Notes: generated from the sequence alone by a model not told the origin. 64,000 nt of DNA from Coffea arabica (GCF_036785885.1 NC_092317.1:9302501-9366500); one strand, 5' to 3'; shown: positions 36,668 to 50,567, counted from the stretch's first letter. Translations and numbers: made by a program.

Positions 36668-39600
36668 TCATGTAGCTCGTATCCTGTCTAGCCAATCCAC
36701 ACTCTTCCTCGCTTTCTCTGGCTGTAGATCAATGCTCATCCGAGACTTCTCGTGATACTCCACGCTCCTGCGAGATCTCTCCATGTAATCACAGGATATT
36801 CTTGACTTTGAGATTTTGTCATCAGTTGTATGCTTGTGTTCGTAAAATTTCAGTCTTTCCCCCTTGTCAGTGCTTCGCCTTGGTTTTTCTCTCCGGTCAG
36901 TGCTTTTTCTTGGAGCCTCAAAACAATCACTCTTCCTGGAAATTTCAGGCCGGTCTATACTTCTCCTTGTAACGTTTCTCTGTGAGGGTGGTTTTTCAAC
37001 AGTGGTTACAAACTTCTTCAGGTGCCTAATGTATTCAGGATATAATTCCAGGTTACAATGGTTTCCTCCCTTGAGCCATAATGGCTCATATTTCTCTTGG
37101 CACAGTTCCCAGAGCTGTTTCCCATGAGAGCAGTCAACAACTTCATCAGAAGTGCCCTGCAGAATTGAGCCAGTGTCAATGCATATCAATAAGACAATAC
37201 CTAGAAGTTTGAGAACCAAAAATCTAGCTTAGAGAGTGCTAAAGGCAGTAGAAATAGAATGAGAACTTGAATAATATTGTTGCTTTCATAAGAAGATGAG
37301 TCATTGATTTGAAAAGATAGATCTTGCCCTTAATGGGTTCAACTGCCAGGGCCAGCTATAAAAGCAGACTCCTCAAGATGAGCCCCCCTTCCGTGACACG
37401 GTCCGTGCGTGTCACACCGGCTATTGCATAAGTAAATTAGCCAACCTTTGACACCTAGCACCTAATAAACTTTTGGTTGCAGTTAAGGCATTTCACAACC
37501 TAGTACCTGGAAATCAGTTGCACTAAAGCAACATCACTTGCACTAAAAAACTTTTGGGGATCTGAAAATCAGTTGCACTAAAGCAACATCAATTGCTATC
37601 AGGACCAATTTTATTCAAACACAGAAGCTATGTACAGGAATTGGAGATTCAAGCAACAATTTTTCTGCATTTCAGATCAGAAGAGGTAATGAAACACAAC
37701 AAAGACTTGGACCATTAGGTGGACAAATGCCACATGGTAGAATGAGATGGATAAGGAGTATGGATACTCTGACTGATCAAGTAATTGATAGAAGTATCCA
37801 GATTATGGTCAATAAAACATTATGGGAGGAACTACTTATGATTAAAGAAAAATTAGACATAGCGAACAAAAATGAGGACACTATCACTTCTCGAAGGTCA
37901 ATGTGCATGTAAAGAGGCTGGCACGTCACCTTCATGAGGACATAAGAACATAAGAAGGTATTACTCCATGGTCTTCGCTAATCAACTAACTAGCTGTATT
38001 CATTAATATACAATTCACACCCTGTTTCAGGCATTGATACAGGAACATGATTTCTGACACTAGGTTTTAGCTGCATTGTGAAGCTGAATGATTCCTAAAG
38101 AGATCAACCAAATCCAGCCAACAGACATCTTGATGACCTACTACTGCCACAATATTTTAAAAACAGCAAGATAGAGTTTGGTCAAGGGAGTCAAATAACA
38201 TTTTGTTGCCTTTACTTATCAACTCCCCTTCTCCTGGGGGACAGGCAATGGTGTGCTTTCACTATTCTACTGACAGTCAGTTTGATACGCATTGCATGTA
38301 TTAGAACAAAATTTCCATGCAGTGTTCCATTTAAATTGTATATAGAAAGTCTGATACGAAAAGAAAATCAAATCTACATTCCTTCATTGAACTCTACAGA
38401 TGCTACTTGCAATGTTAATTAAAATCTTTGACATTTCAACATCAGCTTCAGTTCATTTACCCACTTAATTCCTGTTCTCCTTTTTGGTAAATATAGTTCC
38501 CCATTGAAATGGGTGCCTGTCATCATGATTTCGCTCCAGATACTGTTTCAATTGTTTTTTAATGATGAACATTACCATATTCAATATGTCAATCTAGAAG
38601 GACAGGTTACTGAAACTCAAGATACATTATTGTGGTTGACTCACTTGAACGTAAAATAGACACACATAATCTGACATGAATTCTATTGAGGAAGCTAAAA
38701 AAACTACCATGTTAAGGGCTGCTTTAATCCAATTTCCAACGCACATATTAATTAAAAAAACAACTGAACACTTACATGAATGACCAGAACCGGACACTTC
38801 ACTAATGGTATTTTGTCAATATTCTGCAGGAAACCAGCAAAAGCATGCTTAGAGATAGGATATGTTGAAGTCCTTCTTCTTAAAAGGCAGATGATTCACG
38901 CACTGGAGCTATTTGGGCAGTCTGGGGAGTTGAATGGCACAATATAACGTTACAATTAACAGGATCAAAAAGATCAATAAACAATTTTCTCACCTTGTAG
39001 ATGTCAAACCAGTATGTACGCTTCACAGGATACATAACTCTTAAGCCAGATAGAATAGGACTATGCAGAACAACAGCCTTTAGCTGAGGCAAACGTGCAG
39101 CAAGATCCAAAGTAGGGCCGCTTCCAACGGATTGACCATAAAGGATGACATCTTCCTGCTTAGCACCATATGTCTCTTCAAGACACTTGTATGCAGCTTC
39201 AATATCTGCATAAGTATTATGCTCACTTGGCTGCAAAAGTGGCACGCATGAACTTCAGTGGGTGCAGTAGACATTTGATCACTTAAAAGAGAGGGCCAGA
39301 TATTGCCATGACAAACTTTTTTTACCTTTCCAGTTGATTGTCCATAACCTGAGTAGTCATACCTGCATAGATGATAATACATTTTAGAACACTCAAGATT
39401 CTTTGATTAACTTGACCTAAGCAGTTAAAACATACAGGGAAAAAAAATTACCATCAGCTCAAGAATGATGGAGCCAGCCATGAAAATTTTAGAGACATCA
39501 ATAGCATGCTAGCTTATTTGTCGTTGTTGAAATAATTTTCACATCTGCATTCAGTAAGACAACTTTCTCTGTACCATTAACTATACGAAACACCAATTTC

Positions 39601-40288
39601 GGAACCAACCTCATTCCTATTTCAATAACAACAGGGAAGGTGCCAACATCTCAGTTTCCAAGCCAAGATCAGATTATAATGAATCAAAATCACATTTTTC
39701 AACCAATAGTTTAACAAGCAAAACCTTTTATCTTCTAATACTCCGCACCCCCACCAAAAAATTAATACATACACAAATAATCCTCAAACCAGGATTAAAA
39801 AGAAAGAATTTAAGCAAAGATTAGTTCTTGAAGGACTGCCACCTAATTTCCAAAAATTTTCAACTTTCAACAAAATCTCTCTTTTTCCACAGCTTTTATT
39901 CACATAAATCAGCATATAAAATATGCAGTTACACAGTTATTTCCAAAATGAAAGGACATAAAAACCCAGAAAATTCAAAATCATACCCCATAAGATTAAC
40001 TCTGAGATGAATGCTGAGCTCAATGAAGAGCTCATACATCTGCCCAACATCAGCAGCATTCCCATGAGAATAGAGCAGAGTAGTGGAAGCCATTGGGTAC
40101 CTAATATAAAGGGCCACAATTTCATTCCCTCTTCTTGTGGGCAGCCTCAGAATATCCACATTTTCTCTATGGGGAAAAGGGTCCATCAGCAACAGCCCAG
40201 TTTCTTCATCCTTGAGTATCTTATATGTTGGTGGGTTTGGTGGGAAAAATGCTAACTTTGCTGCCATTGATGATGTCACCCCTCCCAT
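36668..40288 (-). CDS. ABHD17: ABHD17-like alpha/beta hydrolase (putative protein depalmitoylase)
   Basis: Serine hydrolase of the ABHD17/FAM108 family, whose animal members remove palmitate from membrane proteins. Coding exons are 39987-40288, 39326-39362, 38994-39230, 38776-38823 and 36668-37156 (minus); GT-AG introns; 370 residues, no break. Catalytic triad by position: S147 in YGQSVGSG, D212 in [10 protein letters not shown]241 in GGNHCNLE. The oxyanion segment [11 protein letters not shown] is present. The N-terminus MGGVTSS could be myristoylated at Gly2; it lacks the cysteine cluster of animal ABHD17. The C-terminal 110 residues are a charged tail with repeated Arg-rich Ser motifs (RRSID, RKSTD, RRSTD, RRSVE, RMSID, RKSVD), likely phosphorylation sites. 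Intron 4 is 1.6 kb and holds no recognised gene. The start is the first ATG, with a pyrimidine-rich leader upstream. Confidence 0.92.
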
Positions 40289-41112
40289 CTCTTCCCCTTC
40301 CTTCCCTCCCTCCTCCTCCTGCTCAATCCCCCTATTTTCTTGATAATGGTGGTATAAACTTTGAAGGGCTTGTTCTGGGAAGTGGGCAGAGAGAGATTAG
40401 AGAAGATGTTTGATGGCTGCTTTGGTCACTGGGAAGGAGTAGATTATTCAAGTTGACATGTGCAAGTTAATAATGGTTTTTTCCCCTCTTCCCTTTGTAC
40501 AACATAAAAGAGTGGTAGTTTTTGTGTGTGTGCTATAAAAGATGATGAAAATTGGGATTGGACTTGAGGGTGATAGGAGATTGCCCCTCCCTCCATAATC
40601 CATGGTAGGAGAACTATCCCAAAAAATAGATAAACATTCTGGAGGAATGGGGAATCCCAAATAGTGCAAAGTTGGCACAAAAAGGATAAAAAATTAGAAT
40701 GTGTAGTTCCTCACAACTGGAAATGGTAGTATTAACCAAAAAAGAGTAAACATCAAGTACTTGTAGAATTATGGTAGATTGGATATGTTAGCAAGTATTG
40801 GTCTTCTTCTTTTTCTTTTTTCTATTATATGCAAATATTATGCCCACTATTATGGCTAGTAATTTGTTTATTTTGTTCAAGTGAGACTCAAGCTGCATAA
40901 GGAAAAGGGAGAGGTGAGAGAGTTTGAGAGTGAAATCAAGAATTTCATGATTAATTGATTAATACTTCATGACGCGTCTGTTAATATTACGTTATTTTGA
41001 GGTACTTTCACAATTCAAAGAATTAGTACTTAAATCCCCTAATGACTAATAATCTATATAAGTACTCAATAAAAAGCCCTTAATTTTAATTCTTTTTCTT
41101 GGTTACATTTGG
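40289..41112. other. 5' flank and promoter region of the ABHD17-like gene
   Basis: Starts with a CT-rich leader (ccctccctcctcctcctg on the plus strand, so GA-rich in the transcript). No other gene. Promoter elements could not be assigned with confidence. Confidence 0.45.
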
Positions 41113-42187
41113 CCCATGACCAATGTTTTAAAAACCGGACCGTTAATCGAACCGGTGAAGTGAAAGGGTCGAGGTTCAACCGGTCGGACCAGTTCAACCT
41201 CGGTTCAATGAATTTTTTAAAAAATAATTTATATAAATATATATGTGCACAAAATAAGACATGTAATGGATAATTTAATACTTTATATGATGAAAAGTTT
41301 ACTATTTTTTAATAACTTGGATTTTTAAAAATAAATTTTTTAAATTATAAGTTAAAACAAATAAATTTCATCTCAATTTCAATTATATCTACCAAAAAAT
41401 TCTTAAATATAATCCAAAAATATCACAATATTTGAAATTATACAAAATTCACGTCTATGAGAATTTAGACATTGTGAACTTAAATTTTAATTTACAATTT
41501 AAAAAAGGAAGTTTGGAGTTCGAAGAAAATCAAGAGAATTGAAAATAGAAATGCAAATTTGATAAGAAACAAAAAATGAGATAAAAGTGAGTGGTTGTGG
41601 TATTAAATAAATTGGGTTAAAGAAAAATAATTCTTTTTTAAATTTTTTAAATTTAATGGACAAAAACAAAATTAATATATGGAAGAAAACATCAATAAAT
41701 TAAAAATAAAGAGATTTGATTAAAAAATGAGTGGCAAAAGAAAAGATGATAGAGAGAGAGAGAGTGTGTGTGTGTGTGTGTGTTGAAGATTAAAAAGAAA
41801 GAGTCATGAAAAGATGATATTTTGTAAAAAAAAATGGAACAAAAAAAATGTGAGTGTTTGTTTTATATAAATAAGTTATAAAAAAAACTAATAAGATGTG
41901 ATAGTGCAACGGTTACTACATTGGTTTTCTATTACAAAGGTCTTGAGTTCGAATCTTGATAACTACATTTTGCAAAAAAAAAAAAAAAAAAAAAAAAAAA
42001 GGAAAACTCAAAAACCGGAAATGACCGGTTCAAATCCGGTTCAACGGTTTCGCGGTCCGACCGATTTTTGACCGGTTTCTTGACAAAGTCAAACCTGCCA
42101 TTGAACCGGACCGGAGCCATGGCCGGTTCGCGGTTCAACCGGTCGAACCGGCCGGTCCGGTCCGGTTTTCAAAACACTGCCCATGAC
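41113..42187. mobile_element. Non-autonomous hAT element, about 1.06 kb
   Basis: Element 41121-42179 with the 8-bp duplication cccatgac (41113-41120 and 42180-42187). Terminal inverted repeats caatgttttaaaaaccgg and cagtgttttgaaaaccgg. Both ends are rich in ccggttcaa-type motifs; the middle is AT-rich with no transposase. A (GA)n(GT)n microsatellite lies at about 41753-41782. Confidence 0.9.
41893..41998 (+). mobile_element. Possible SINE inside the hAT element
   Basis: A short stretch with a box-A-like tgatagtgcaacggtt and a box-B-like gagttcgaatc, ending in a long poly(A) (about 41974-42000). It looks like a tRNA-derived retroposon, but no target duplication is clear, so it may be native to this hAT family. 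Confidence 0.4.
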
Positions 42188-43465
42188 TATATTAATTTTG
42201 GAAGCCTAAAAATATTTTTCGAAAAAAGAGTGACTATAAACGTTTAGCCAATACTGCCCTGGTATGGACCACTACTATACCTTTTTTTTTTATATATATA
42301 AGTATCTATTATAAGTAAAGATTACCTTTGAATATCTAAGAGGAAAAGTAAAAGGAAAACTTCTATGAATGATTATTAGCTTTTGTTTGGGATGGGAAGA
42401 AATAAATTTGCTTCATTTTGTAATTAGTCGTTTTAGTCCCCAGTCAGTTTCGGGTGTGAACTAGTTAGCAATTTGGTCCCTTATATATTTTACAAAACTA
42501 GTTTAGTCCCCCTATTTTCACTGTTGACCAATTCAGGGCCTTTGACTAAGAGTCAGGTCACTAGTGTTGAAGAATTTGGACAAATGCCTTTCCACGGAAG
42601 TGGTTGAAATTGTGTTCTGCATAAAGAAGCTTATAAGGATCACTGAGTATACATTTCAACTTTGTACCATTAACTAAATGATTAAAAATACGTGTTCGAT
42701 AAAATTATGTATATAAATTTGTACGTGAGTAGTATGAATACATTTAAAAGTTGTGGAATTAAAAATGCCAATAAAATTTACTACGGTTTTCAAATACTAT
42801 GATGCATTTTATATCAATTTTAAATTTATTTTTATGAATAAGACGTTAAATTTATTAAAATTTTATCACCTTATTACTTAAATATGTATATATCTACATT
42901 TATTATGATAGACATATATATCGCTCTTATTTCTACATTTATTATGATATATATAGATATCGCTCTTATTTTGTATATAACTCAAAAAGTATGTCATTAT
43001 TCTTATTCAAATTTTAAAATTTTTAACAGTTAAAATATAATATGTTAAAAGTTTATTATGTCTTTTATACGGTAAAGTGAAAAGTACAATTATTTTTCAA
43101 AGTATTTTTAAAATATATGATTATGAGAGTTTTTTTGAATGATATATACAAACGTATATTATATGGATATAATATGAGTATTTACTAACAAAGGCCGGGG
43201 GCTAAAAGTCTAAAATAGTATTTATCCCTTTGGATTGGAATGGAGGTGAGCAAGAAAATAAAAAACACATTAACTAATAGTAAATGCTTCAGCAAATCCT
43301 ACTAAGAAAGGTTTCCTAAAAAGAAAAATCCGAAATCCGAAACTAAGAACCTATCCATTCTTTTGCCTCTTTATAGGAAGGAATCAAATATGGAATAAAT
43401 TGCAAAATCAAAAAGTTGTTGCCATTCTCAATTGTTTTCTACGTGTTGGTTGAAAAGTTAATCAC
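42188..43465. other. Intergenic AT-rich sequence
   Basis: No gene. The stretch 42420-42580 (tttagtcccc / ttggtccctt wording) looks like an old repeat fragment without readable ends. Confidence 0.35.
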
Positions 43466-43804
43466 ATACTCCCGTTTGGATTGCATTTTTTTGGATTTTT
43501 GGTAGAAAAATTACTGTAGCAATTTAATGTATGTGAGGAAAAAAGAAAATAGGGAAATGTGATCACGAAAAATGACACAATTTTTCGGAGAAAAATGGCT
43601 GTCCAAACGGGGGTGTTTGTCTAAAACTTTACTGTAGCTTACTGTAGAAGTTTTTTAAAAATTTTTTGAATTGTGTAAATTTCTGAATATTTTAAAGTGT
43701 ATAGTTTAAAAACTTTGAAAATTTTTTTGAAGTTACTGTAAAGTTTTTAAAAAACTTGTAACAGACAAACTTGACAAAAAACTTGTCTGCCAAACAAAGC
43801 CCCA
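43466..43804. mobile_element. Two adjacent fold-back MITE remnants
   Basis: First: about 43468-43613, ends ctcccgtttgga and tccaaacggggg. Second: about 43608-43804, ends gggggtgtttgtc and gacaagt...caaacaaagcccc, both with ttactgtag motifs. Target duplications are not clear because the two share the middle boundary. Confidence 0.55.
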
Positions 43805-45487
43805 TTTCTTGACACTTGCATAGGATGCCCTTTGTCTCTTCCCTTGTTTTTACACTACCTCATGAACTACAATTAAAGAATTTGGATGAATATCTCCATA
43901 TCATTTGGAAAAGTCTTCTTTTATCACAAGCAAATTTTTGCATAAACCTAATAATTACCTATTGTTATTTCATTTCGAGATAGTAAATGACATATTGACC
44001 ACTCATCATCATTATCTTTTAATGATGAGTCCAACCCAATTTAGATCAAAATTAACAGACGCACACTTATTATCTCTGTTTTAGTGAGTTTGTCTAATTG
44101 CAACCTTTATCAATGACAATCAAACAATACAGTTATCAAATATTGAATCTATAACTGTATCCAGACCCTAGCCTTGAAGTTGAATTCATGTGGAATTATG
44201 GAATGCAGAGTTTGTTGGTGACTGGAACAACTCGTGATTAATCACCTCAATCATATGGAGGACTTTTCTTGTCAAAGGAGGTGTCACATTCATATCTGAT
44301 TTACTTATGCCTATAGTAATTGTCATATCTTCTCAATTAATTAAATAATTCAGTAACTTAATAGATTCAAATTTCAGATAGAATAAGTAATACTTTGATC
44401 TAGTAAGGTCTGTGTACCTACTAGTCCCCAACACAAGCCTCTTTAGACTCCCCCTCCTCTGTAGTTTAGGATAGAATAGATTATACAACAATTATCGTCT
44501 CAAAAAAAAAGATAATAGATTCAAATTTCAAATTTCAGAACTAATTCACATCAAAAAGTCGTGATAAATTGGAGTAAATTAAACAGGAATAATAGGCAAT
44601 ATCTTTTTCCTTTTTGTTTTCTCCATGAACAAAGGGAATACACTAATACATAGTAACTTCTTAAATTTTGCATGATAACATTTTAATATTGGATTGACAG
44701 ATATGTATTCCTTGACTATCTGGTTCTAAATCTAATACCTTATCCATCAATTGTTGCTTTATGTTTTACCATTTTCTGTGTCTTTCAAATCAAATGAGTG
44801 CTTAATTTTCTTTCCTTCTTTCTTTCTTTTTTTTTATCTTTTTCTAAAATTTTGCATCATGACTGGTCTTCATTGGGGCAACTCATGCGTTGCATTCTTG
44901 ATGATGGAAATTATTGTTGTGAAGAGACCAGAAAGAGCAAGAGTAGTCTGCATCAACGCATTCTAGGCGTGCGTTCTGCTGTAAAAATAGTTGTACTTTG
45001 CCAATTCATGTGCATATAACGCATGCCATTGCAATTTCACTTTGAATTTATGGTTCACATCTAAATCTTTATTAATTTTCAATATGTTTCTCTGTCACTG
45101 AGAAGTAAAAGCTGAACCTCTAAAAGTAAATTTTTTGAAGTTCAGCTTTTAGACACGTTTTCAATTTAATTTTATGTTTTCTGAGAAAAAAACTTTGGTA
45201 CAATTCACAAGTGCCCATTTTGAGCCCTTGGCATATGAACTCATGTAAATTGTACGATACAATACACTTTTGCAGAATATTCGCAAAATAAGTTTATGTA
45301 GAAAAACTTTTACGTTTTTTGTGAGCATATTTTTTAGTCACCTTTTTACTTCACATAAATCAAATCGCTACGGTACATTTTTCTACAAAAACTTCTAAAA
45401 ATAGCAATCCAAACGGAACCTTAATTCTTGATAAGGACTATTTTGAAAACTTCCCAATTTTTAAGGGGTAAAGCAGAATTTTTTAAG
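43805..45487. other. Intergenic AT-rich sequence
   Basis: No convincing gene; the longest open frames are short and of low complexity. A fragment at about 45370-45420 (ctacggtacattttt, ccaaacggaacc) resembles one end of the MITE type at 43.5 kb. Confidence 0.35.
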
Positions 45488-46109
45488 ATCATAGGTAGGG
45501 GTGGCAATGGGGCGGGGGACACCTCCCCCAACCCCCGCCCCGTTGCATTTTAATTCCCCCCGCCCCTGCCCCCGGCTTCCCCCGCCCCGCCCCGCCCCGC
45601 TTCCCCCGTGGAGTTAAAAAAAATTTATTATATAATTTTATTATAATTAAATTTGAACAAATAATCAAGTACTAAAATATCAACACATCACCAAATTATT
45701 ATTCATTATAACTTCACAATTGAAACTCATAAAAATAATTAAACAAAGGTTATTTGAATACAATCTAATATGATAAAACAAATATAACTAAAATAATCAA
45801 GTTTTCACTTTTAATACAAATACAATCACTAAATTATTATTGTATTTTTTTAGAAAAAAGTGTTACTGTATTAAGTGTAGTTAGGAATTTAACATAAATT
45901 TATTAATAAATTTAGTATAAATAATTAATAATTTTTATTAATAGACATATATAATTAGTAGTATAATTGATAATAATATCATTATATATATAATTATGTA
46001 CATATATATATTTTTAAACGGGTGACGGGGCGGCGGACGGGGAAAAAATTCTCCCCCGGCCCAATGACCCTCGCGAGTGCCCGCCACCGTTGCCATCCCT
46101 AATCATAGG
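45488..46109. mobile_element. hAT-type MITE with G/C-rich ends
   Basis: Element 45496-46101 (606 bp) with the 8-bp duplication atcatagg (45488-45495 and 46102-46109). Ends taggggtggcaatggggc and tagggatggcaacggtggc. The two 100-bp ends are strikingly rich in cccgcc-type words, while the middle 380 bp is almost all A and T. Confidence 0.9.
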
Positions 46110-46734
46110 GGCAAAGGAAAGGGTAAGTGGCCCCTCCCTTCCCCCATATTCCCAAATCCCAATCTTTTTCAATAGTTAAAAAATCATAAACTTTTGTATC
46201 ACTAGGATTTACTTTATTATTATTCAATTTTTCTTAGTAATTTTTTACTTTTTCCTCTTCCTCGAGATAACTACTAAAAGCCCTTATCCAATCCCAAAAA
46301 TAAAAATAAATAAAAATTAAACACAGCAACCCAAAAAAAAAACCTTGGTGATCTCACTTTTGAGTTTCCAATGTATCTACAATTTGTGTGGCATTGTAAT
46401 GAATAATCCTAGAGAAGGGCACCACACAGCTATACATGAATCATTACACAATGAGAACTGTGATCACTGGTTAGTTTATTAGTAAAATTGGTCAATAACT
46501 GTTCAATTTATGAAATATATCCCACTGTTTCCAGCTAGGAAAGTTGAGGCTATTGCTTGGGATAAGAGTCTGAGATCCAATCCAATCTATATGAGGGCTC
46601 ACATGCCACTTTAGAATAATTGTTCTTCCGCCTTGGCCAATGAATGTATCTTTGGTTGGAGAGATTACAATGGAATGTATTCAATTATTTTTATTTATTT
46701 ATTATTTTTATAATAAATTAATTAGGGTAAATTT
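46110..46734. other. Intergenic AT-rich sequence
   Basis: Nothing recognised. Confidence 0.3.
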
Positions 46735-46880
46735 ATATATACACCGACAGTGTATAGACCATTACCATTAGAATCATGACACATGCGTAAAAATTAAATT
46801 TCAAACTTAAATTTTATATAGTTGTCATTCATTCAAAACTGACAGTGTATACACTGTTAATGTAGGAAAGATTAATCCAA
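46735..46880. mobile_element. Fold-back MITE with gacagtgtata ends
   Basis: Inverted ends built on cgacagtgtata (46745) and tatacactgttaatgta (46848-46864), inside attagggtaaattta / gattaatccaatta. It has the same end motif as the element at 55766-55884, so the two belong to one family. Confidence 0.6.
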
Positions 46881-49800
46881 TTACTTATGTCTCGTATGAA
46901 ATTTTTTAAAAAACTTTTTACTATGTCTTAGATTACAATTTGTGCTAAACACAGAACTCTATCTAGAACCCTGTTCAATCTGTGAACCCAACAAAACTAG
47001 GTCTAGGAACTAAGAAGGGCATGCAAGAAACTTAGAATGTGACTAGTTGTTAGGATTAAGGACACCTTATATGTCCCCACAAATATTGACCTTAATTATT
47101 TTTTGCAGATGTCTAGTGCACATGAGATGAGCCCATAAGAATGCAGGGAGTATGTCTGTGAAGTCCATGACACTTTCCTTGAAGCAAAAGAAAAGAAAGG
47201 CCATATGTTCCTTCTTTCATTTCTCCTTCAGCAAATTAGAAAATAAATTCTAGTGTAATTAAGAGGAGAATTAGGCTGATAAACCGGATTACTGAAGAAA
47301 GCATGTTCCTCAAGGGCTGGAAAAGTATAAGTTATGGCTGATTAAATAGTAGAGAGAAGAAAAGAAAAAAAAAAAAAAGAAGACTCGTATGAGCTGTACT
47401 AGCTAGATCCTCCATTAGCACGTAACATGTATTTGATTAAGTCAAAATTAGTGTCCCTTTTCTAACTTTGCTGGATATTAGTCTCCCTTTTATAATAAGA
47501 ATGTCACAAAAGTTGTGAGGCTCACAATTTCGTTCATGGATTAATAGATAATATCATATTTGTCTTCTTTTTATATGTTATTCGTGCGACTCATGGTTTG
47601 ATACAAACAGAAGAATTTTAAATGAAAACTGTTTTTCTTGAACATTTCCTCTACCGTTTCTTGCATGAAATGATAGATTAAACAAAATTAAAATTATACA
47701 ATGCTTCTAGCTTGAAAAATATCAAGGTCTCATTGAGGTTTCTTGTTTCAAAATTATATTCCTCATGACATTACCTAAAAATTAGCTGGAAAATTGAGGT
47801 TAGTTTTGTGTAAGCCACTCTATGCTAAAGTTGTCTAAGAAATTAGAGGATAGTAATTTTTTTTTTCCTTTTTCATTTCATCACAGTGGTAAAGCTCATG
47901 TAGGTAGGGTTGCTATGAAGGAGAACTTGAGTTCGAACTCGTTGAGCTCTTAAATGTTCTGTTCGAACTCAAGATCGATCTTATTTTCACCTTATTTGAG
48001 CTTAAACTCAAGTTTGATCAATTAGAGCTCAATTGAGTTTAGTTGAGTTCAACCGTGTTCTCAAGTTTGGTATTTGGGTAAATTCTATAACTCACTTACC
48101 AATAAAAGTAATTGTGCGATAAATAAATAATTAAATACGCACACACACATACATACATGCTACACACATGCATACACACCACTTGATAAATCTCGATGAA
48201 TACTCGAGTTTTAGTTTTTCTATTCATTTACGACTCGTTTTGTTTTTTCTATTCATATACAACTCAAATACCTTATCAAGTAGCTCAAATTCGACTCGAA
48301 TTCAGTTAATACCGTGTTAGAGTCAAGTCTTTGACCAAGTAGCTTGTAAAGTCTGAATCGAGTAGTTTGATTAAATTACATGCCATATAGTTTAAATTAT
48401 TATAGATAAACTATAAAAGAGAGGGAATTGTGCAGTTCATTTTGGGTATCATATATATATATATATATGAGTTTAATTTAGTGTTCGATGTGCAAACAGA
48501 TGTTAGTATATTAAGATTTTAAATTATTGAATAATGTGGCAAGAAATAATTGAATCACAATCATAGATATAATAGTCAAAAGGGGTAGTAGAATTTTTTT
48601 TAAAAAAAAAAAAAGAAGAAGAACATAGGATGAACCACAAGAAGCAGCTGAAGCCTTTTTAAGGGCAAGGAAAAGCAGGTTTGACTGTTAATTCTGTCTT
48701 TAGAAGCGGGTTAATTGGGCTCTGTTGTAGAGCCCTGGCTAGTGCTAAATATGACTGAAGATGAACTGCTTTTTCCACGGAGCCCAGTACCTAGCCCAAA
48801 TGCATCCCATCTTGGGTTTTCTAGTGCCCATTCGGGGCAATGCATTTCAATTGAACGACAATAGTTTTTTTTTTTTTTGTTAGAGACCACGTGTGGTATC
48901 CTGAATCATCAGACTAATCCATACGTGTCCATACTAACATGTCCAAGTCATGTTAACGATGAATTTAAGAATGTACTATTCGTTGCAACCATAACATTTT
49001 TTCTTTCAACAAGAAAAAGATGGAATTTAAAAAACAGGGAAGGGAAAGAGGAATTTGAACCCTCGTAATGAAACTGAAAGACTTCTTTGTCTGATTCTAT
49101 TATGCATTAATCATTCAATTCAGTATCAAGATTAACAAATCTGCAGGCAAACTACAAGAAGAAGATTGCTTAATAAGAGTTATTTCACTTCAATAATAGA
49201 CTGAGGCATTCCATGTTTTTGGATCAAATCATCTTGGCTTATAATGTTGAGGCACTCAAGTTGATGATATGCTAAGCATTGAACTACTTCATTATATGAA
49301 TGTGTTGCTCTATTATTAATGATTAAGGGAAAGAAAAAAATTTACTTGGACAATAAGAGACAAGAAAAGTTCAACTCTTTCAAACTAGATCGACTTAGAA
49401 ATTACACGAAATGATATCTCAACATAATTAAGGCAAGGGGAGAAAAATTTTCATACACTAATCAAAAATTTTGAGATAAGATTGTTTATGAAATTTGTTT
49501 TGAAACAATCTTTGACCCTTGGAGCTAGCAGCTATGCGTGCAATCCTCCTGATTTATTGAGTTGAACTCAATTGCTTATTTTTGTCTAAACTTGCACTAG
49601 AAGTTATAGAAACTTACAATACTTTAATTGCTAATTGTTCTTGATTCTATAGATGATTATATTAATTTTTTTGGCATATTTGGATGAATAGTAATAAGAA
49701 ATTCAAAAAATTCCAACTAGTGTACTCTTTGATTACTTTGGATTAAGGTTAATACAACTTTAACCTTCCAACTTTAGTTACTTCCATCAATCATTTGCTG

Positions 49801-50110
49801 TTAGACGATTTCCAACAATCTGAGTAATAAAAATTCTCTTTTTATAAAAATAAAAAAAAAAGGTTAATACAACTTTTAATTGCACTCAAAAGTAGGTATT
49901 AATAATTTGATGATTCACTACCAAAACCTCTACAATTGGCAATTTTAGTCGAATTTAAGAGTTACGTGGAAACTAAACTAAAATAGAGCAGAAACGCCAA
50001 TTACTGAACACAATTCGCTGGACTGTTATACAGTGTACGATTATTGTCCATCACCATCTAGGACTAAAGCGATGTTGAAGTGATTAATACACATTCACAG
50101 GTATCATCAA
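46881..50110. other. Gene-poor AT-rich sequence
   Basis: No gene found. 47890-48370 has repeated ttgagttcgaactcg / aactcgagt-type words and looks like an old relative of the MITE at 50796. An (AT)n run lies at about 48452-48469. Confidence 0.4.
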
Positions 50111-50567
50111 TAAAATATACGGCAAATTACATTTTATCCCCCTGTGGTTTAGCATTTTTTTACATAACCCTCCTATAGTTTCAAAAGCTATACATAACCC
50201 GCTCATGATTTTGATTAAAGTGTCAAAGTGACGAAAATAGTCATTCGTAACGGAACTTCTAAAAATATCGAAATTACCCTTATAAATACATGAAACACTA
50301 ACCCCGTATGATTTTTATATTTTACCATATAACCTCCTTATGGTTTAATATTTTACCATTTAACCCCTTTATGATTTTTAAAATATACACACAATCCCTC
50401 TTGATTAATAAATAATTTTCAACTTTACACAATGAATGATCATTCCCGTCACTTTGACACTTTAATTCAAATCATGAGGGGGTTATGTATAGCTTTTGAA
50501 ACTATAGGAAATCATGTAAAAAATGCTAAATCACAGAGGGGTAAAGTGAAATTTGCTCTAAAATATA
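50111..50567. mobile_element. Mutator-type MITE
   Basis: Element 50120-50558 (439 bp) with the 9-bp duplication taaaatata (50111-50119 and 50559-50567). It has long imperfect inverted ends (ggcaaattacattttatccc against gagcaaatttcactttaccc) that extend well over 100 bp, so the whole element can fold into one hairpin. Confidence 0.85.

Noticed and set aside
37727-37912. Open frame of 61 codons inside the large intron of the ABHD17-like gene
   Set aside because: No family resemblance, and intron context; probably chance or a very old repeat fragment.
44751-45019. Two overlapping open frames of about 70 codons
   Set aside because: Low-complexity Phe/Ser beginnings from a T-rich run; no homology recognised and no splice context.
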